Shown: positions 25,126 through 34,207, numbered from the stretch's first letter. The stretch is DNA of 64,000 nucleotides from Apilactobacillus ozensis DSM 23829 = JCM 17196 (GCF_001435995.1 NZ_AYYQ01000036.1:49129-113128), one strand, 5' to 3'. Numbers and translations: made by a program. The notes: generated by a model not told the origin, from the sequence alone.

Positions 25126-25296
25126 TTAATACTTCTTACGATAATGAGATAATTTTAATTGTGATATAAAAACAATAACTATCAATAAAATGCCAACTAA
25201 AGTAATAAAATCATCAACAAAGTTGTTGCCACCAAGTTGTGGTAATAAAGATATTCCCATACCACTGGTCATTGTCGTTTTTATGTGTCCATACAT
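25126..25296 (-). CDS. 56-residue membrane peptide with LPQLG sorting-like signal
   Basis: The ATG at 25296 has AGGAAGTG seven bases upstream and gives a protein starting MYGHIKTTMTSG. It then has LPQLGG, a hydrophobic stretch DDFITLVGILLIVIVFI and a basic end HYRKKY, the layout of a sortase signal with Leu in place of Thr. It has no signal peptide. Its stop is one base from the start of the polysaccharide synthase, so both are in one operon. It could be a small synthase partner, or the tail of a lost surface protein. Confidence 0.6.
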   Translation of the reverse strand: MYGHIKTTMTSGMGISLLPQLGGNNFVDDFITLVGILLIVIVFISQLKLSHYRKKY

Positions 25297-25546
25297 AAAA
25301 TCACTTCCTAAAGTAAATCTATTCATACAAATATCAGCATGTATAGACATTGTATATCCATGGTTTACAAAGTTAAACAATATATACTCAAGCTTATAAA
25401 ATATATAATAATTAACCGTTTTTAGTTCAATTATAATTAGACTAAAATCTTTTGGATAATAAAAGAAAGTACTTAGTATTTATCTCTGATGTTACCTTTA
25501 TTTAATAATTTTATAAAAGAGTCATATGAAATTTATAGTTGACATT

Positions 25547-26317
25547 CTAATATCCAATTACGTCATATTCAATTGCACTAAGTACGTTGGCATCTATCTC
25601 ATCAATCGATTTACTATATAACATATTCAAACGTGGGTTAAAAATAGCTAATGTATTAATTGATTGGAAATGTTGATTAGTCGAATGCCTGCCCATAAGA
25701 TAATACATCGCAATTTGTAGCGTATATTTATTGGTGATGTTGTTTTTAGAAACTTTTAAATCCACAAGGGTATGCGTAGTTAAATAATCACCATCCCCAG
25801 TACTAACCATCGTGGTATAACCACCCGGCATTACAAACCCATTTTCCACGATTGGTTCATACTGTTCAAAAAAGTCTAATGTGCGCTGTACCATTACTTT
25901 AATATTATTAATGGTGGCTGAATTAGGGCATAGTTCATAGTTTTCTTTAGCTAAAACAGCTGCTCTAGGATTACGATACCAGACATCAAACGTGGCTAAC
26001 TTACAAGCATTAATAATAGAAGCATCATCTAATCCTTTAACTTCTAAAGCGGTTAAATCGACTGTGTCATGTGTGACGATTTGGTAATTTTTAATGCCCA
26101 TTAGTGAAATAGCAAAAGCTGATTCAAATGATTCATGCTGACAAAAACGTGTTAAATAATCGACTGCCAAACCTACCAAAGAAGCTGAAATGTTTTCTTC
26201 ATCTGATTTGATTTTCTTGGAATCATCAAACTGTGTTTTATTAAAAGTCCTAACTGGTAAATAACCTCCGTAAGGCTGTTTAACCATTCTGGATCGTTGC
26301 GTTAACGTATAATACAT
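25547..26317 (-). CDS. PD-(D/E)XK (RecB-like) nuclease-fold protein
   Basis: This 256-residue protein has GDGDYLTTHTLVDLKVSK near residues 174-191 (acidic residue, then D187-x-K189) and QIAMYY near 201-206, matching the D...DxK and QxxxY pattern of RecB-type nuclease domains. No helicase is fused. Such single domains occur in repair, phage and defence genes. It has no operon partner; neighbours are a polysaccharide synthase and a membrane protein. The nuclease reading is an inference from motif spacing. Confidence 0.6.
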   Translation of the reverse strand: MYYTLTQRSRMVKQPYGGYLPVRTFNKTQFDDSKKIKSDEENISASLVGLAVDYLTRFCQHESFESAFAISLMGIKNYQIVTHDTVDLTALEVKGLDDASIINACKLATFDVWYRNPRAAVLAKENYELCPNSATINNIKVMVQRTLDFFEQYEPIVENGFVMPGGYTTMVSTGDGDYLTTHTLVDLKVSKNNITNKYTLQIAMYYLMGRHSTNQHFQSINTLAIFNPRLNMLYSKSIDEIDANVLSAIEYDVIGY

Positions 26318-26670
26318 ATAATTATCATCCTTTTAATTGTTAAGTATTCGTTCTATCGTAACTCTATTTGAATTGAGCTTTCAACATATTAATGAGCGCT
26401 TTATTTCCATTAACATAAAATATGCCTTACAATGTAGTTGCTCTGATAAATAAGAGCTTTCTTCAAAGTCAAAACCATCCTTCTTTCTAATACGAAAGTT
26501 TCGTACAAAGAACCAATTCTATGAAAAATTCTAGCCAGTAATTAATATTGGCTAGAATTTTTTGCGTTCTTAAAACGGATTTACATAACTTTGCCAAAAA
26601 TTGAACAAAGTCAAAACTTGTGGTAGTCTTTTAGAAGTATAAATTATAGAAAACAAGGATTAGGTGATAT
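26318..26670. other. Intergenic stretch with orphan terminator, possible small RNA
   Basis: No gene is supported. A strong terminator hairpin at 26523-26564 has no coding gene in front of it, and a short palindrome CGAAAGTTTCG lies at about 26503-26513. A small plus-strand RNA ending at 26564 is possible; I find only a weak promoter candidate near 26420-26445. Confidence 0.35.
26523..26564 (+). terminator. Orphan intrinsic terminator
   Basis: AAAAATTCTAGCCA pairs with TGGCTAGAATTTTTT around an 11-base loop. No reading frame precedes it on the plus strand, and the next gene begins 100 bases downstream in the same direction. Confidence 0.75.
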
Positions 26671-27918
26671 ATGTTTAAGCAATTTAATAGTTTTAAGTAT
26701 TATCTATATTTGCTGTGTCTAATAATTAGTAGTGCAGGAATGATGATAATCCGTAGTGATAATACGGTTGTTACGCCAATTTTATCATTTGCGGTCGCTA
26801 TACTTGGGTTGAGTAATGTTTACTTTACCTATCAAGGACTGCAAACAAGACCGGTGAACATAAATATCGCCAAACGAGTTGGCATTAACACTGGGATTTC
26901 CACTATACTACTATTTATAATGATTTTATTTTTTGCTAGAACTAATAATGGATTCTTGTTTATCAATAATTTCATTGGTACATTGCAATTAATTTTTAAA
27001 AGTAGCAGTATGGCCATTGCAATTACCGTCTTACTGCATGCGCTAACTGGTGCTGAAAGTAAAAAGCATACGTTAGGTACTTCATTGATAGTTACTTTAC
27101 TACTATATGTAATCAACTTTTTTGATCATGACAACACACATATTTGGAATGTATTAGACTTTTACAATGGCACCATCTTCAACGGTGGACACACTTTTAA
27201 CGACGCTGAATGGTTCAAAACTTTCACCGTCTTATTGATGGCGATGGCAATTGGTCAAATCGGTTATGTTGTTAAGAACCATTTCAAGCCCAAATCCATC
27301 ATGTTTTTAACGTGTTGGGTGCTATTAGCCGTTATTGGATGCATGGGCTACAGTAGTTCATATACTAACTACCGTTCTAATGCATTAGTCAAAACGCAGT
27401 TAGCCAAGTCTTATCAAATTACTATGTATAACGATAAAATTGACACTACGGTCAACTTAAATCGACCTAGTAGCGGTTGGATTAATTTTAATTTTTATAG
27501 TGGTTTCCAAATCAATTATTTAAAAGCGATGAATCAAGATGGTAAATACGAACGCGTTGACTACCAAGTAAAAGATAATTATTTAACAATCAAACTACCT
27601 AAGAATCAAAAATATACTGCTGTTAAGCTTAATTACTATGGTGAATTTAATTTAAGTGATGACTCAGCTTACTTAAATAAAAAGTATATTAATTTAGACA
27701 GTAATGTAATCGCTTGGTATCCAGAAACCCAATTCGTTGATGTAGTTTCGTTCACCAATCAAACTGGTCATACTTTATACACCAATTCAACCGGCAACAA
27801 ATACGAAACTATTGGCAATGGTAAAACCGTTAACAATAAACTAGCTAAGTTCAAAGTTTTCAAAGATCCAATCGTTTTAAAAAGTATTAAAGAATCCGTT
27901 GTTGTACACAACAAATAA
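26671..27918 (+). CDS. Polytopic membrane protein with extracellular C-terminal domain
   Basis: This 415-residue protein has about seven hydrophobic segments in residues 1-230, then a beta-rich soluble domain of ~180 residues with YRSNALVKTQLAKSY, SGWINFNFYSGFQINYLKA and VIAWYPETQFVDVV. Topology suggests this domain faces outside. No family is certain. AGGTGA lies five bases before the ATG; a terminator separates it from the downstream MFS gene. Confidence 0.6.
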   Translation: MFKQFNSFKYYLYLLCLIISSAGMMIIRSDNTVVTPILSFAVAILGLSNVYFTYQGLQTRPVNINIAKRVGINTGISTILLFIMILFFARTNNGFLFINNFIGTLQLIFKSSSMAIAITVLLHALTGAESKKHTLGTSLIVTLLLYVINFFDHDNTHIWNVLDFYNGTIFNGGHTFNDAEWFKTFTVLLMAMAIGQIGYVVKNHFKPKSIMFLTCWVLLAVIGCMGYSSSYTNYRSNALVKTQLAKSYQITMYNDKIDTTVNLNRPSSGWINFNFYSGFQINYLKAMNQDGKYERVDYQVKDNYLTIKLPKNQKYTAVKLNYYGEFNLSDDSAYLNKKYINLDSNVIAWYPETQFVDVVSFTNQTGHTLYTNSTGNKYETIGNGKTVNNKLAKFKVFKDPIVLKSIKESVVVHNK

Positions 27919-27921
27919 ATT

Positions 27922-27958
27922 AAGCATCGCCATAACTTCATGGACGGTGCTTTTTTAT
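27922..27958 (+). terminator. Intrinsic terminator
   Basis: AGCATCGCCAT pairs with ATGGACGGTGCT with a mismatch and is followed by a T-run. Confidence 0.85.
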
Positions 27959-28008
27959 TTGACTGGATTTGATACAATGTTTATTGAATATATAAAGGAA
28001 GTGAAGAA

Positions 28009-29418
28009 ATGAAACATAAGCAGATAATGGTTATTTTATCGGTAGCTATCGTTTCGTTTTTAGGAACTGTGGATATGAGTATTGTGAATACTGCCCTACC
28101 CCAGATTTCTAAAGACTTAAACGTTCCGATGAACCAAGCTGAATGGATTTCATCCGCATATTTAATTCTAATCTGTATGTCACTAATTCTATTTGGTAAA
28201 CTAGGTGATCAACTTAGTAAATCAAGGATTTTCCAACTAGGAACTTTAGTCTTTACGATTAGTTCATTAGTTTGTGGGCTTAGTACTAATTTAATCGTTC
28301 TACTGGTTGCTCGATGTCTACAAGGCCTTGGGGCTTCCATGACAATGGCTACCAATCTAGGTATCATTACTGAATCCGTACCATTTGATAAACGTGGTAA
28401 GGCGTTAGGTATTAACACTACGATTGGTCAACTCGGTTATATTGCTGGACCCGCAGTGGCTGGAATTATCCTGTCATTTGCCAGTTGGAATTGGATTTTT
28501 CTATTTAATGTTCCAATCGGAATTGCAGCCTTTATTTTTGGTGAATTTGTCTATCAAAAACCTAATAAAGCAAAGCCACGAGCTAAATTAAATTTAGATT
28601 ATAGAGGATTTATAACTTTAGCTGCTGCCATTGGTTTATTCTTTGTTACCATTTTTATCGGCCAAGAAATCGGCTTTCATAATCTAGGTGTAATTAGTGC
28701 ATTTATTATTACCGCAATATTAGTTATCGCCTTTATTCGGATTGAATTAAAAGTTGCTGAACCCATTTTAGATTTATCATTATTTAAAAATCCGGGTTTC
28801 ACGATTAGCATTATTGCCCTAATGTTTATGTACATCATTATTTATTTCAACAACGTTTTATTACCATTTTACATTCAAGACAGTCTCAAGTTCTCACCTG
28901 CCAACACCGGTTTTATCATGAGTATTTTACCCGTTGTAAATGTCTTTACGGCTTATCTCGGTGGCGTGTTATGCGATAAATATGGAGCAGTCAAAATGTC
29001 TTTTAGAGCATCCATTATTTTTGTGATTGCCGAGGTAATTTTTGCGTTAGTACGTCCAAGTTGGCCATTAGCAATATTACTATTTGGATTTGTAATTTTT
29101 TCCACTGCCAATGGCTTATTTCAAAATAATCCTATGGTCATGGAAAATGCGCGCAAAGACCAACAAGGTGTTGCCGGTTCAGTGCTAGCTTTAAGTCGAA
29201 ATATTGGTTTTACAGTCGGCTTATCACTTTCCACATCGTTACTTTATACTGGAATGAGTATAAAAGCGAACCGCACAATTACTACTTATCCCTTTGGCCA
29301 CGATGATTGGTTCATTTTTGGGATGCACTTCACATACTTGATTGCTGCAATCATTATGCTATTAGTTGTGGTGATGCTGGTTTGGTTAATGCATCATCGT
29401 AAAAAAATCGCTAAATAA
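28009..29418 (+). CDS. MFS multidrug transporter, DHA2 family (14 segments)
   Basis: This 469-residue transporter has about 14 hydrophobic segments. Key motifs are GTVDMSIVNTALPQISKDL (motif D1), LFGKLGDQLSKSR (motif A, about residues 62-75), RCLQGLGASM (motif B) and GYIAGPAVAGII (motif C), all typical of drug:proton antiporters of the EmrB/QacA type. It has a GGAAGTGAAG site. No regulator is adjacent; the OYE/TetR pair downstream is convergent. Confidence 0.92.
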   Translation: MKHKQIMVILSVAIVSFLGTVDMSIVNTALPQISKDLNVPMNQAEWISSAYLILICMSLILFGKLGDQLSKSRIFQLGTLVFTISSLVCGLSTNLIVLLVARCLQGLGASMTMATNLGIITESVPFDKRGKALGINTTIGQLGYIAGPAVAGIILSFASWNWIFLFNVPIGIAAFIFGEFVYQKPNKAKPRAKLNLDYRGFITLAAAIGLFFVTIFIGQEIGFHNLGVISAFIITAILVIAFIRIELKVAEPILDLSLFKNPGFTISIIALMFMYIIIYFNNVLLPFYIQDSLKFSPANTGFIMSILPVVNVFTAYLGGVLCDKYGAVKMSFRASIIFVIAEVIFALVRPSWPLAILLFGFVIFSTANGLFQNNPMVMENARKDQQGVAGSVLALSRNIGFTVGLSLSTSLLYTGMSIKANRTITTYPFGHDDWFIFGMHFTYLIAAIIMLLVVVMLVWLMHHRKKIAK

Positions 29419-29422
29419 AAAT

Positions 29423-29463
29423 AAAAGCTCACAATCGTTATAATACGATGTGAGCTTTGTATT
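29423..29463. terminator. Bidirectional intrinsic terminator
   Basis: AAAGCTCACAATCGT pairs with ACGATGTGAGCTTT around a short loop. It separates the convergent MFS and OYE genes. Confidence 0.9.
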
Positions 29464-29472
29464 TATAATGAA

Positions 29473-30609
29473 TTAATTTGCAATATCAAACCATTTCCCA
29501 GAATTTTTAATAGTTTTCCATAGTTTATCTGGGAGTTTTAATTGATCTAATTCGGATAATTTTATACTACTTTGAATTTTTTCTTCATTATTGTTGGATA
29601 TGTTATACATCCAATCAGGATTAATAATCAATCCATGTCCCACAGCAGCAAAGTCTAGTCCGTTTTTAAGGGCATCTTCTACTAATCGAGGATTAGTAAG
29701 AGCACCGGCTGCTATAAATGGAACTTTATTATTTATGTGTTTATTTATTAAACTGAGATAAGTTTCACTGCTATTTTTTGTGTCAACTGGTTTAGAAGTT
29801 AAAGCATTGGAAAGAGAAGCGTGAATATAGTCTACCTTTTTGTTAATTAAAGCATCAATCAATCCATAAGTGTCATCAATTCTAAGCCCCCCATTAACAG
29901 ACTCTTCTGGGGAAACTCTATAACCCAAAATAAAAGGACCGTCTGCATATTCATCAATTACAGATTTAACCTCGTCAACAATGCATAGTGCAAATTTCAT
30001 GCGATTCTCTAACGATCCTCCCCAATTATCATCACGTCTATTATAATATGGAGATAGAAAATTTTGAATTAAAAATCCATGGGCTCCATGTAGTTCTATC
30101 CCATCAAAGCCAGCTTGTATGGCACGTCTAGTGGTATCTCCGAAAGCTTTTATAATTTTCAGTATGTCATCATTATTTAACTGTTTAGGGACTAAAGAAT
30201 CTGCGAATGATGTCTTACCGGTAGGTACATTACTTGCACTAACAACGTTTTCCTTACCTACAACTTGAGGTATTGCTTTATTTCCAGCATGAAAAATTTG
30301 CAAAATAGCTTTAGCACCACCACTTTTGGCGGCTTTAGACAATTTCTTAAGACTAGGTATAAATTTATCATCATAAGCTGCAAACTCATTTGTAAATCCG
30401 ATTCCATTGGGCATAACTGGTGTACATCCAGTAATAATCAATCCTGGTCCTTTAGCTCTTTTTTCATAATACTTAATTTCTTCTTTTGAAACAGTATAAT
30501 CACTATTGCTAGACCAAGTTGTCATTGGAGCCATTACCAACCTATTATCTACTTGGATACCATTTTTAAATTCAAATGACTCAAACATTCTTTCGTATTT
30601 TTTATTCAC
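29473..30609 (-). CDS. NADH:flavin oxidoreductase, Old Yellow Enzyme family
   Basis: This 378-residue FMN enzyme has an (alpha/beta)8 barrel: RLVMAPMTTWSS (residues 22-33), LQIFHAGNKA with the conserved histidine, GFDGIELHGAHGFLIQNFLSPYYNRR (FMN and substrate contacts) and AAVGHGLIINPDW at the end. OYE proteins reduce alpha,beta-unsaturated carbonyls, enoates or nitro compounds with NAD(P)H. It is followed upstream by its probable repressor gene 12 bp away, in one operon controlled by a perfect 26-bp palindrome. Confidence 0.92.
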   Translation of the reverse strand: MNKKYERMFESFEFKNGIQVDNRLVMAPMTTWSSNSDYTVSKEEIKYYEKRAKGPGLIITGCTPVMPNGIGFTNEFAAYDDKFIPSLKKLSKAAKSGGAKAILQIFHAGNKAIPQVVGKENVVSASNVPTGKTSFADSLVPKQLNNDDILKIIKAFGDTTRRAIQAGFDGIELHGAHGFLIQNFLSPYYNRRDDNWGGSLENRMKFALCIVDEVKSVIDEYADGPFILGYRVSPEESVNGGLRIDDTYGLIDALINKKVDYIHASLSNALTSKPVDTKNSSETYLSLINKHINNKVPFIAAGALTNPRLVEDALKNGLDFAAVGHGLIINPDWMYNISNNNEEKIQSSIKLSELDQLKLPDKLWKTIKNSGKWFDIAN

Positions 30610-30621
30610 AATAAAAACTCC

Positions 30622-31194
30622 TTATTTTTTTACAGCTTCCCAACTCATGTTGATAATATGCTGCAATTTTTGTTCATTCAATATTTCAGAACCCTTAAAG
30701 TACTCTTTAACAAACTGCATAGCAGGGTAATGAGTAAATATAATCAATAAGTTTATTTCAATGTTTTTTAAATATCCTTCTTTTTGTCCCCTTTGATAAA
30801 ATTTATTATGATTATAAATTATTTTTGAATATTCTTCTTTTGGAATTTTTTTTTCAAAAGGTGAATTATTAAATTGTTCCACAAAAAGAAAGACTTTAGG
30901 ATTATCAATAATATAGTTAATAAAGTTTAATAAAGCACTTTTGTATGATTTTTTAAAATTATCATTTTCATTAATACCATCATATATTTTCAGCATCATT
31001 TTTTCTTTCAGCTTAACATATAAACTGATTAATAAGTCCTCCTTACTTTCAAAATAAACATATATAGTAGATGATGAAATACCTGCTTTTCTGGCTATTT
31101 TAGAAACCGAAGTTTCTGATAAACCTACTTTAGTTACTAAATCAATTGTTGCATCGAAAATACTATTTAATTTTTCTTTATTTTTATATCGCAT
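30622..31194 (-). CDS. TetR/AcrR-family repressor of the OYE operon
   Basis: This 190-residue regulator has an N-terminal helix-turn-helix (VSKIARKAGISSSTIYVYFESKEDLL, residues 24-50) and a TetR_C-like ligand domain. It is the first gene of the operon with the OYE reductase. A perfect palindrome eight bases upstream of its start is the obvious operator, so it should repress itself and the reductase until an electrophile or similar ligand binds. Confidence 0.9.
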   Translation of the reverse strand: MRYKNKEKLNSIFDATIDLVTKVGLSETSVSKIARKAGISSSTIYVYFESKEDLLISLYVKLKEKMMLKIYDGINENDNFKKSYKSALLNFINYIIDNPKVFLFVEQFNNSPFEKKIPKEEYSKIIYNHNKFYQRGQKEGYLKNIEINLLIIFTHYPAMQFVKEYFKGSEILNEQKLQHIINMSWEAVKK

Positions 31195-31202
31195 AATTTA
31201 AA

Positions 31203-31228
31203 ATTATAAACGAACGTTCGTTTATAAT
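31203..31228 (-). promoter_or_regulatory. TetR operator: perfect 26-bp palindrome
   Basis: The palindrome is centred between 31215 and 31216 and its core is AAACGAACGTTCGTTT. It lies directly in front of the TetR/OYE operon. A second, near-perfect copy is at 31273-31290. Confidence 0.88.
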
Positions 31229-31272
31229 CAAATTAAAAATAAAAAAAGTTTATTAACTTACTTTTTCTATAA

Positions 31273-31290
31273 TAAACGACCGTTCGTTTA
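31273..31290. promoter_or_regulatory. Second TetR operator copy
   Basis: TAAACGACCGTTCGTTTA matches the core of the perfect palindrome 70 bp away with one mismatch between arms. It lies between the TetR/OYE operon and the divergent ASCH gene, so it may repress both directions. Confidence 0.75.
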
Positions 31291-31383
31291 AAATCAAGTA
31301 AAATTAGAATTTAATTGTTTCAAAACACTTCAATCCCAAATAGATGTATACTTAAAGTAAATAAACGTAATAAGGAGTTAGCT

Positions 31384-31845
31384 ATGAAACCTACAGAATT
31401 TTTCAACCAAGCTAAACTGGAACTAAAATTACCTGAAAACACCCCACTGCAAAGTAGCTATCAATTCGGTGCTGAAGCTGATAAACTTGCTGAACTAGTA
31501 AAGAAAGGAATCAAAACAGCTACAACTAGTGCTTACGATTTATATGAATCAAATGAGCCATTACCACAAATTGGCGCATACGATGTTATTTTAAATAGTC
31601 ATGATGAACCTGTTTGTGTGACCTATACCGACAATGTTCAGGTTGTACCCTATAATCAAGTCGATGCAAAACATGCTTATGAAGAAGGTGAAGGTGACCG
31701 TAGTTTTAGCTATTGGAAAAAAGTCCATGACCAATTTTTTATTGAAGAATATAAAAGTATGGGTAAGATGTTTAATCCAGATACTGCCACTATGGTACTA
31801 GAGAAATTCCATGTCGTTTATCCTAAGGTTAAGCAAAATGGATAA
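31384..31845 (+). CDS. ASCH-domain protein
   Basis: This 153-residue protein carries an ASCH domain: a GIKTATTSAYDLYE segment (residues ~39-52, the G-K-TTS signature), then EPVCVTYTDNVQVVPY and EGEGDRSFSYWKKVHDQFF. ASCH proteins share the PUA-like fold and are thought to bind or modify RNA or nucleosides. AAGGAGTTAGCT precedes the ATG at 31384, so the frame from 31315 is rejected. It overlaps the SAP gene by 8 bp. Confidence 0.9.
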   Translation: MKPTEFFNQAKLELKLPENTPLQSSYQFGAEADKLAELVKKGIKTATTSAYDLYESNEPLPQIGAYDVILNSHDEPVCVTYTDNVQVVPYNQVDAKHAYEEGEGDRSFSYWKKVHDQFFIEEYKSMGKMFNPDTATMVLEKFHVVYPKVKQNG

Positions 31846-32449
31846 ACTAACAATAGAGGAATATCAACAAAAATATTTTTATAAAATTGAACTGGTCCAA
31901 CTATGTAGACAGTATAAACTACCAACTTATGGGACTAAAGCGGAATTAAACCAATATATCATTAAATATTTATCTGGTGTTCCAGCTAAAAACATTAAAG
32001 CTAAACGTTGTCCTAGCAAAAAAGCTCAACATTTGCGTGCAAATCAAATTACTTTAAACACTAAGTTAATTAATTCAGGATTTAGTTTTAATAACGAAGC
32101 ACGCCAATTTTTTGCAAACTACTTTCAAGTAGATAAATTTTCTTTTAAAAAATCTATGGCAATCATTAAGCGTAGAGCTGAGCTTGAAAATGATGATACA
32201 ATTACAGTTGGCGATTTAATTAAAAAAATGCAAACAGTTAATACTAAAGCAACCCATGAGGAACATACTTACCAATGGAATAACTTTGTAAGTGATTTTT
32301 GCAGTTGCAAGCAAAGTAATATTTTTACAAATAAATTAAAAGTAGCTGCTATTTTATGGCAACATGTTAAAAAGTCAACGCATACAAAAACATTCGATAC
32401 ACAGTTGCTTAATCAATATCATGCCGAAATTAAATCGTTTATCAAATAA
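31838..32449 (+). CDS. SAP-domain protein
   Basis: This protein of about 203 residues begins MDKLTIEEYQQKYFY, then has a SAP motif (KIELVQLCRQYKLPTYGTKAELNQYI), a helix-hinge-helix that usually binds DNA. The C-terminal ~110 residues form an all-alpha domain with FNNEARQFFANYF and YHAEIKSFIK. Its ATG overlaps the ASCH stop region. It is in one operon with the ASCH gene and perhaps the membrane gene downstream. Its precise role is unknown. Confidence 0.8.
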   Translation: MDKLTIEEYQQKYFYKIELVQLCRQYKLPTYGTKAELNQYIIKYLSGVPAKNIKAKRCPSKKAQHLRANQITLNTKLINSGFSFNNEARQFFANYFQVDKFSFKKSMAIIKRRAELENDDTITVGDLIKKMQTVNTKATHEEHTYQWNNFVSDFCSCKQSNIFTNKLKVAAILWQHVKKSTHTKTFDTQLLNQYHAEIKSFIK

Positions 32450-32463
32450 AGGAGGAGTAATTT

Positions 32464-32874
32464 ATTAAATCAAAAAGTATTATCGGATTAGGAATCTTTA
32501 ACATTTTATTAGGTATCGCCATATTCTTTGTTCCATTTGCAATTCTTTTAGTGGGGATGGGCAATTATGGCGGAGATAATGGTGGTCTGATTATGGATAT
32601 TGTGGTTCTAGGACTATACACATTAACCTTAATTGCTTTAATTATGCATATACATTTACTAAGGAATAACAATGACAAAACTAACATTGTTGGTTCTATT
32701 ATATGTATAATTGCTAATTTGTTACCCACCGGATTATCTATTTTAATTTGTAGTCAAATCATAATATTAAATGACCTATTTATTATTCTTTCGATAACGG
32801 CAGTTTCATATTTAATTCTAATAATTATTGGCGTTACTTGTGAATTATGGTCGTTAAAAATTAAAAAGATGTAG
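32464..32874 (+). CDS. Membrane protein with probable ATT start
   Basis: This protein of about 136 residues has four hydrophobic segments. The frame is open upstream of the first ATG (32551) and encodes the first helix (GLGIFNILLGIAIFFVPFAI), so the ATG inside it is not the start. AAAGGAGGA at 32450-32458 is an excellent ribosome site placed before an ATT at 32464, which gives (M)KSKSIIGLG. No ATG, GTG or TTG is available. It follows the SAP gene by 14 bp. Confidence 0.6.
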   Translation: MKSKSIIGLGIFNILLGIAIFFVPFAILLVGMGNYGGDNGGLIMDIVVLGLYTLTLIALIMHIHLLRNNNDKTNIVGSIICIIANLLPTGLSILICSQIIILNDLFIILSITAVSYLILIIIGVTCELWSLKIKKM

Positions 32875-32901
32875 CTAAATCAGCTACATCTTTTTTAATG
32901 A
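32866..32901. terminator. Bidirectional intrinsic terminator
   Basis: AAAAGATGTAGCT pairs with AGCTACATCTTTTTT around a short loop. It separates the membrane-protein gene from the convergent aminotransferase gene. Confidence 0.9.
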
Positions 32902-34064
32902 CTTTGTACAAATTTTTGAATACGTTCCACAGCTTTTTTAATATTATCATTACTAGCAGCGTAACTTAAACGAATATAACCTTCGCCACCCTTACCGAAA
33001 CTGCTACCAGGGATGACGCCAACTTTAGCCTCATGGGCTAATTGACGACTAAATTCAAAATCATCTTGCGTAAATTGTTCTGGAATTTTAGCAAAGATAT
33101 AAAAAGCTCCACTAGGCTGTGGACTATGAAAACCGGCTTTTTCTAAGCCCGCACGTAAAATATCACGTCGAATTTCATAGGTCTTCTTCATTTCTAATCC
33201 ATCATCAGCACCGTTAGTTAGTCCTTCCAATGCCGCAAATTGTGCATTATCTGTCACACAAGTAACTGCGAACTGGTGAACAACATTAATACGATCAATT
33301 AAATCTTTTGGTCCCAGAATAAATCCAATACGCCAACCAGTCATAGCATGTGATTTGGACATACCATTTAACAAGATAGTATTATCTGGAGCAAGTTTAG
33401 CAATTGAAATGTGCTGACGACCGTAAGTTAATTCACTGTAGATTTCATCACTAATGCAAAATAAATTATGTTTTTTAATCACTTCTGCCAAAGCTGATAA
33501 TTGTTCAGCGGTATAAGCTACCCCTGTCGGGTTACCCGGTGTGTTAATAATTACTGCTTTAACATTTCCATTATGTTCTTTGATCACATTTTCTAGCTTG
33601 TCAGCAGTTAAAACAAATCCATCTTTCTCAGTATCTACAAAAATAGAATTAGCCCCGTTTAGAATCACGTCATCTTGATAAAGTGGAAATGTTGGGGTTG
33701 GAATAATCACATTGTCGCCTGGATTTAAAATAGTTGCTAAGACATCGTAAATTCCTTCTGTAACTCCAGCAGTTGTAATGACTTGTGTGTCAGGATTGTA
33801 TTTTAAATTATATTTATTGTCTAAAAATTGAGTTACCGCTTTTCTTAATGCATCGATACCACGAGGGTTGCTATAATGACTTTCGTTGTTCTCAATTGCC
33901 GCAACAGCTGCTTTTTTAACATGTTCAGGTGTATTGAAATCTGGTTCACCTAACGTTAGCGGAATTAAATCTTCTATCTGAGCAATCTCCTTATTGAATT
34001 GTAAAATGGAGTTCTCCTTAGCATTTTTTAAATTGTCATTAATCTGATCAATTAATTTAGTCAT
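32895..34064 (-). CDS. Class I aminotransferase (PatA/AraT-like)
   Basis: This 389-residue PLP enzyme has LTLGEPDFNTPEHVK near the N-terminus, NTPGNPTGVAY (about 175-185), CISDEIYSELTYG and the PLP lysine in NGMSKSHAMTGWRIGF near residue 235. It matches the aromatic amino acid / N-acetyl-L,L-diaminopimelate aminotransferases of lactic bacteria. An AraT role would supply the last step of tyrosine and phenylalanine synthesis, missing from the shikimate operon 4 kb away. Specificity cannot be read from sequence. Confidence 0.9.
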   Translation of the reverse strand: MTKLIDQINDNLKNAKENSILQFNKEIAQIEDLIPLTLGEPDFNTPEHVKKAAVAAIENNESHYSNPRGIDALRKAVTQFLDNKYNLKYNPDTQVITTAGVTEGIYDVLATILNPGDNVIIPTPTFPLYQDDVILNGANSIFVDTEKDGFVLTADKLENVIKEHNGNVKAVIINTPGNPTGVAYTAEQLSALAEVIKKHNLFCISDEIYSELTYGRQHISIAKLAPDNTILLNGMSKSHAMTGWRIGFILGPKDLIDRINVVHQFAVTCVTDNAQFAALEGLTNGADDGLEMKKTYEIRRDILRAGLEKAGFHSPQPSGAFYIFAKIPEQFTQDDFEFSRQLAHEAKVGVIPGSSFGKGGEGYIRLSYAASNDNIKKAVERIQKFVQSH

Positions 34065-34163
34065 TATATCAACATCCTCTCGCGAAACATCGTTTTTTCA
34101 TTAAATTTTAATGTTATTCTAATATTAGTTAGAGTGGATGTCAAACTGTATTTAATACTTAAT

Positions 34164-34200
34164 AAAAAATGGTATTAGAATGAAATATTCCAACACCATT
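34164..34200 (-). terminator. Intrinsic terminator after the DUF1275 gene
   Basis: On the minus strand AATGGTGTTGGAAT pairs with ATTCTAATACCATT and is followed by six T. Confidence 0.8.
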
Positions 34201-34207
34201 ATAAAAT

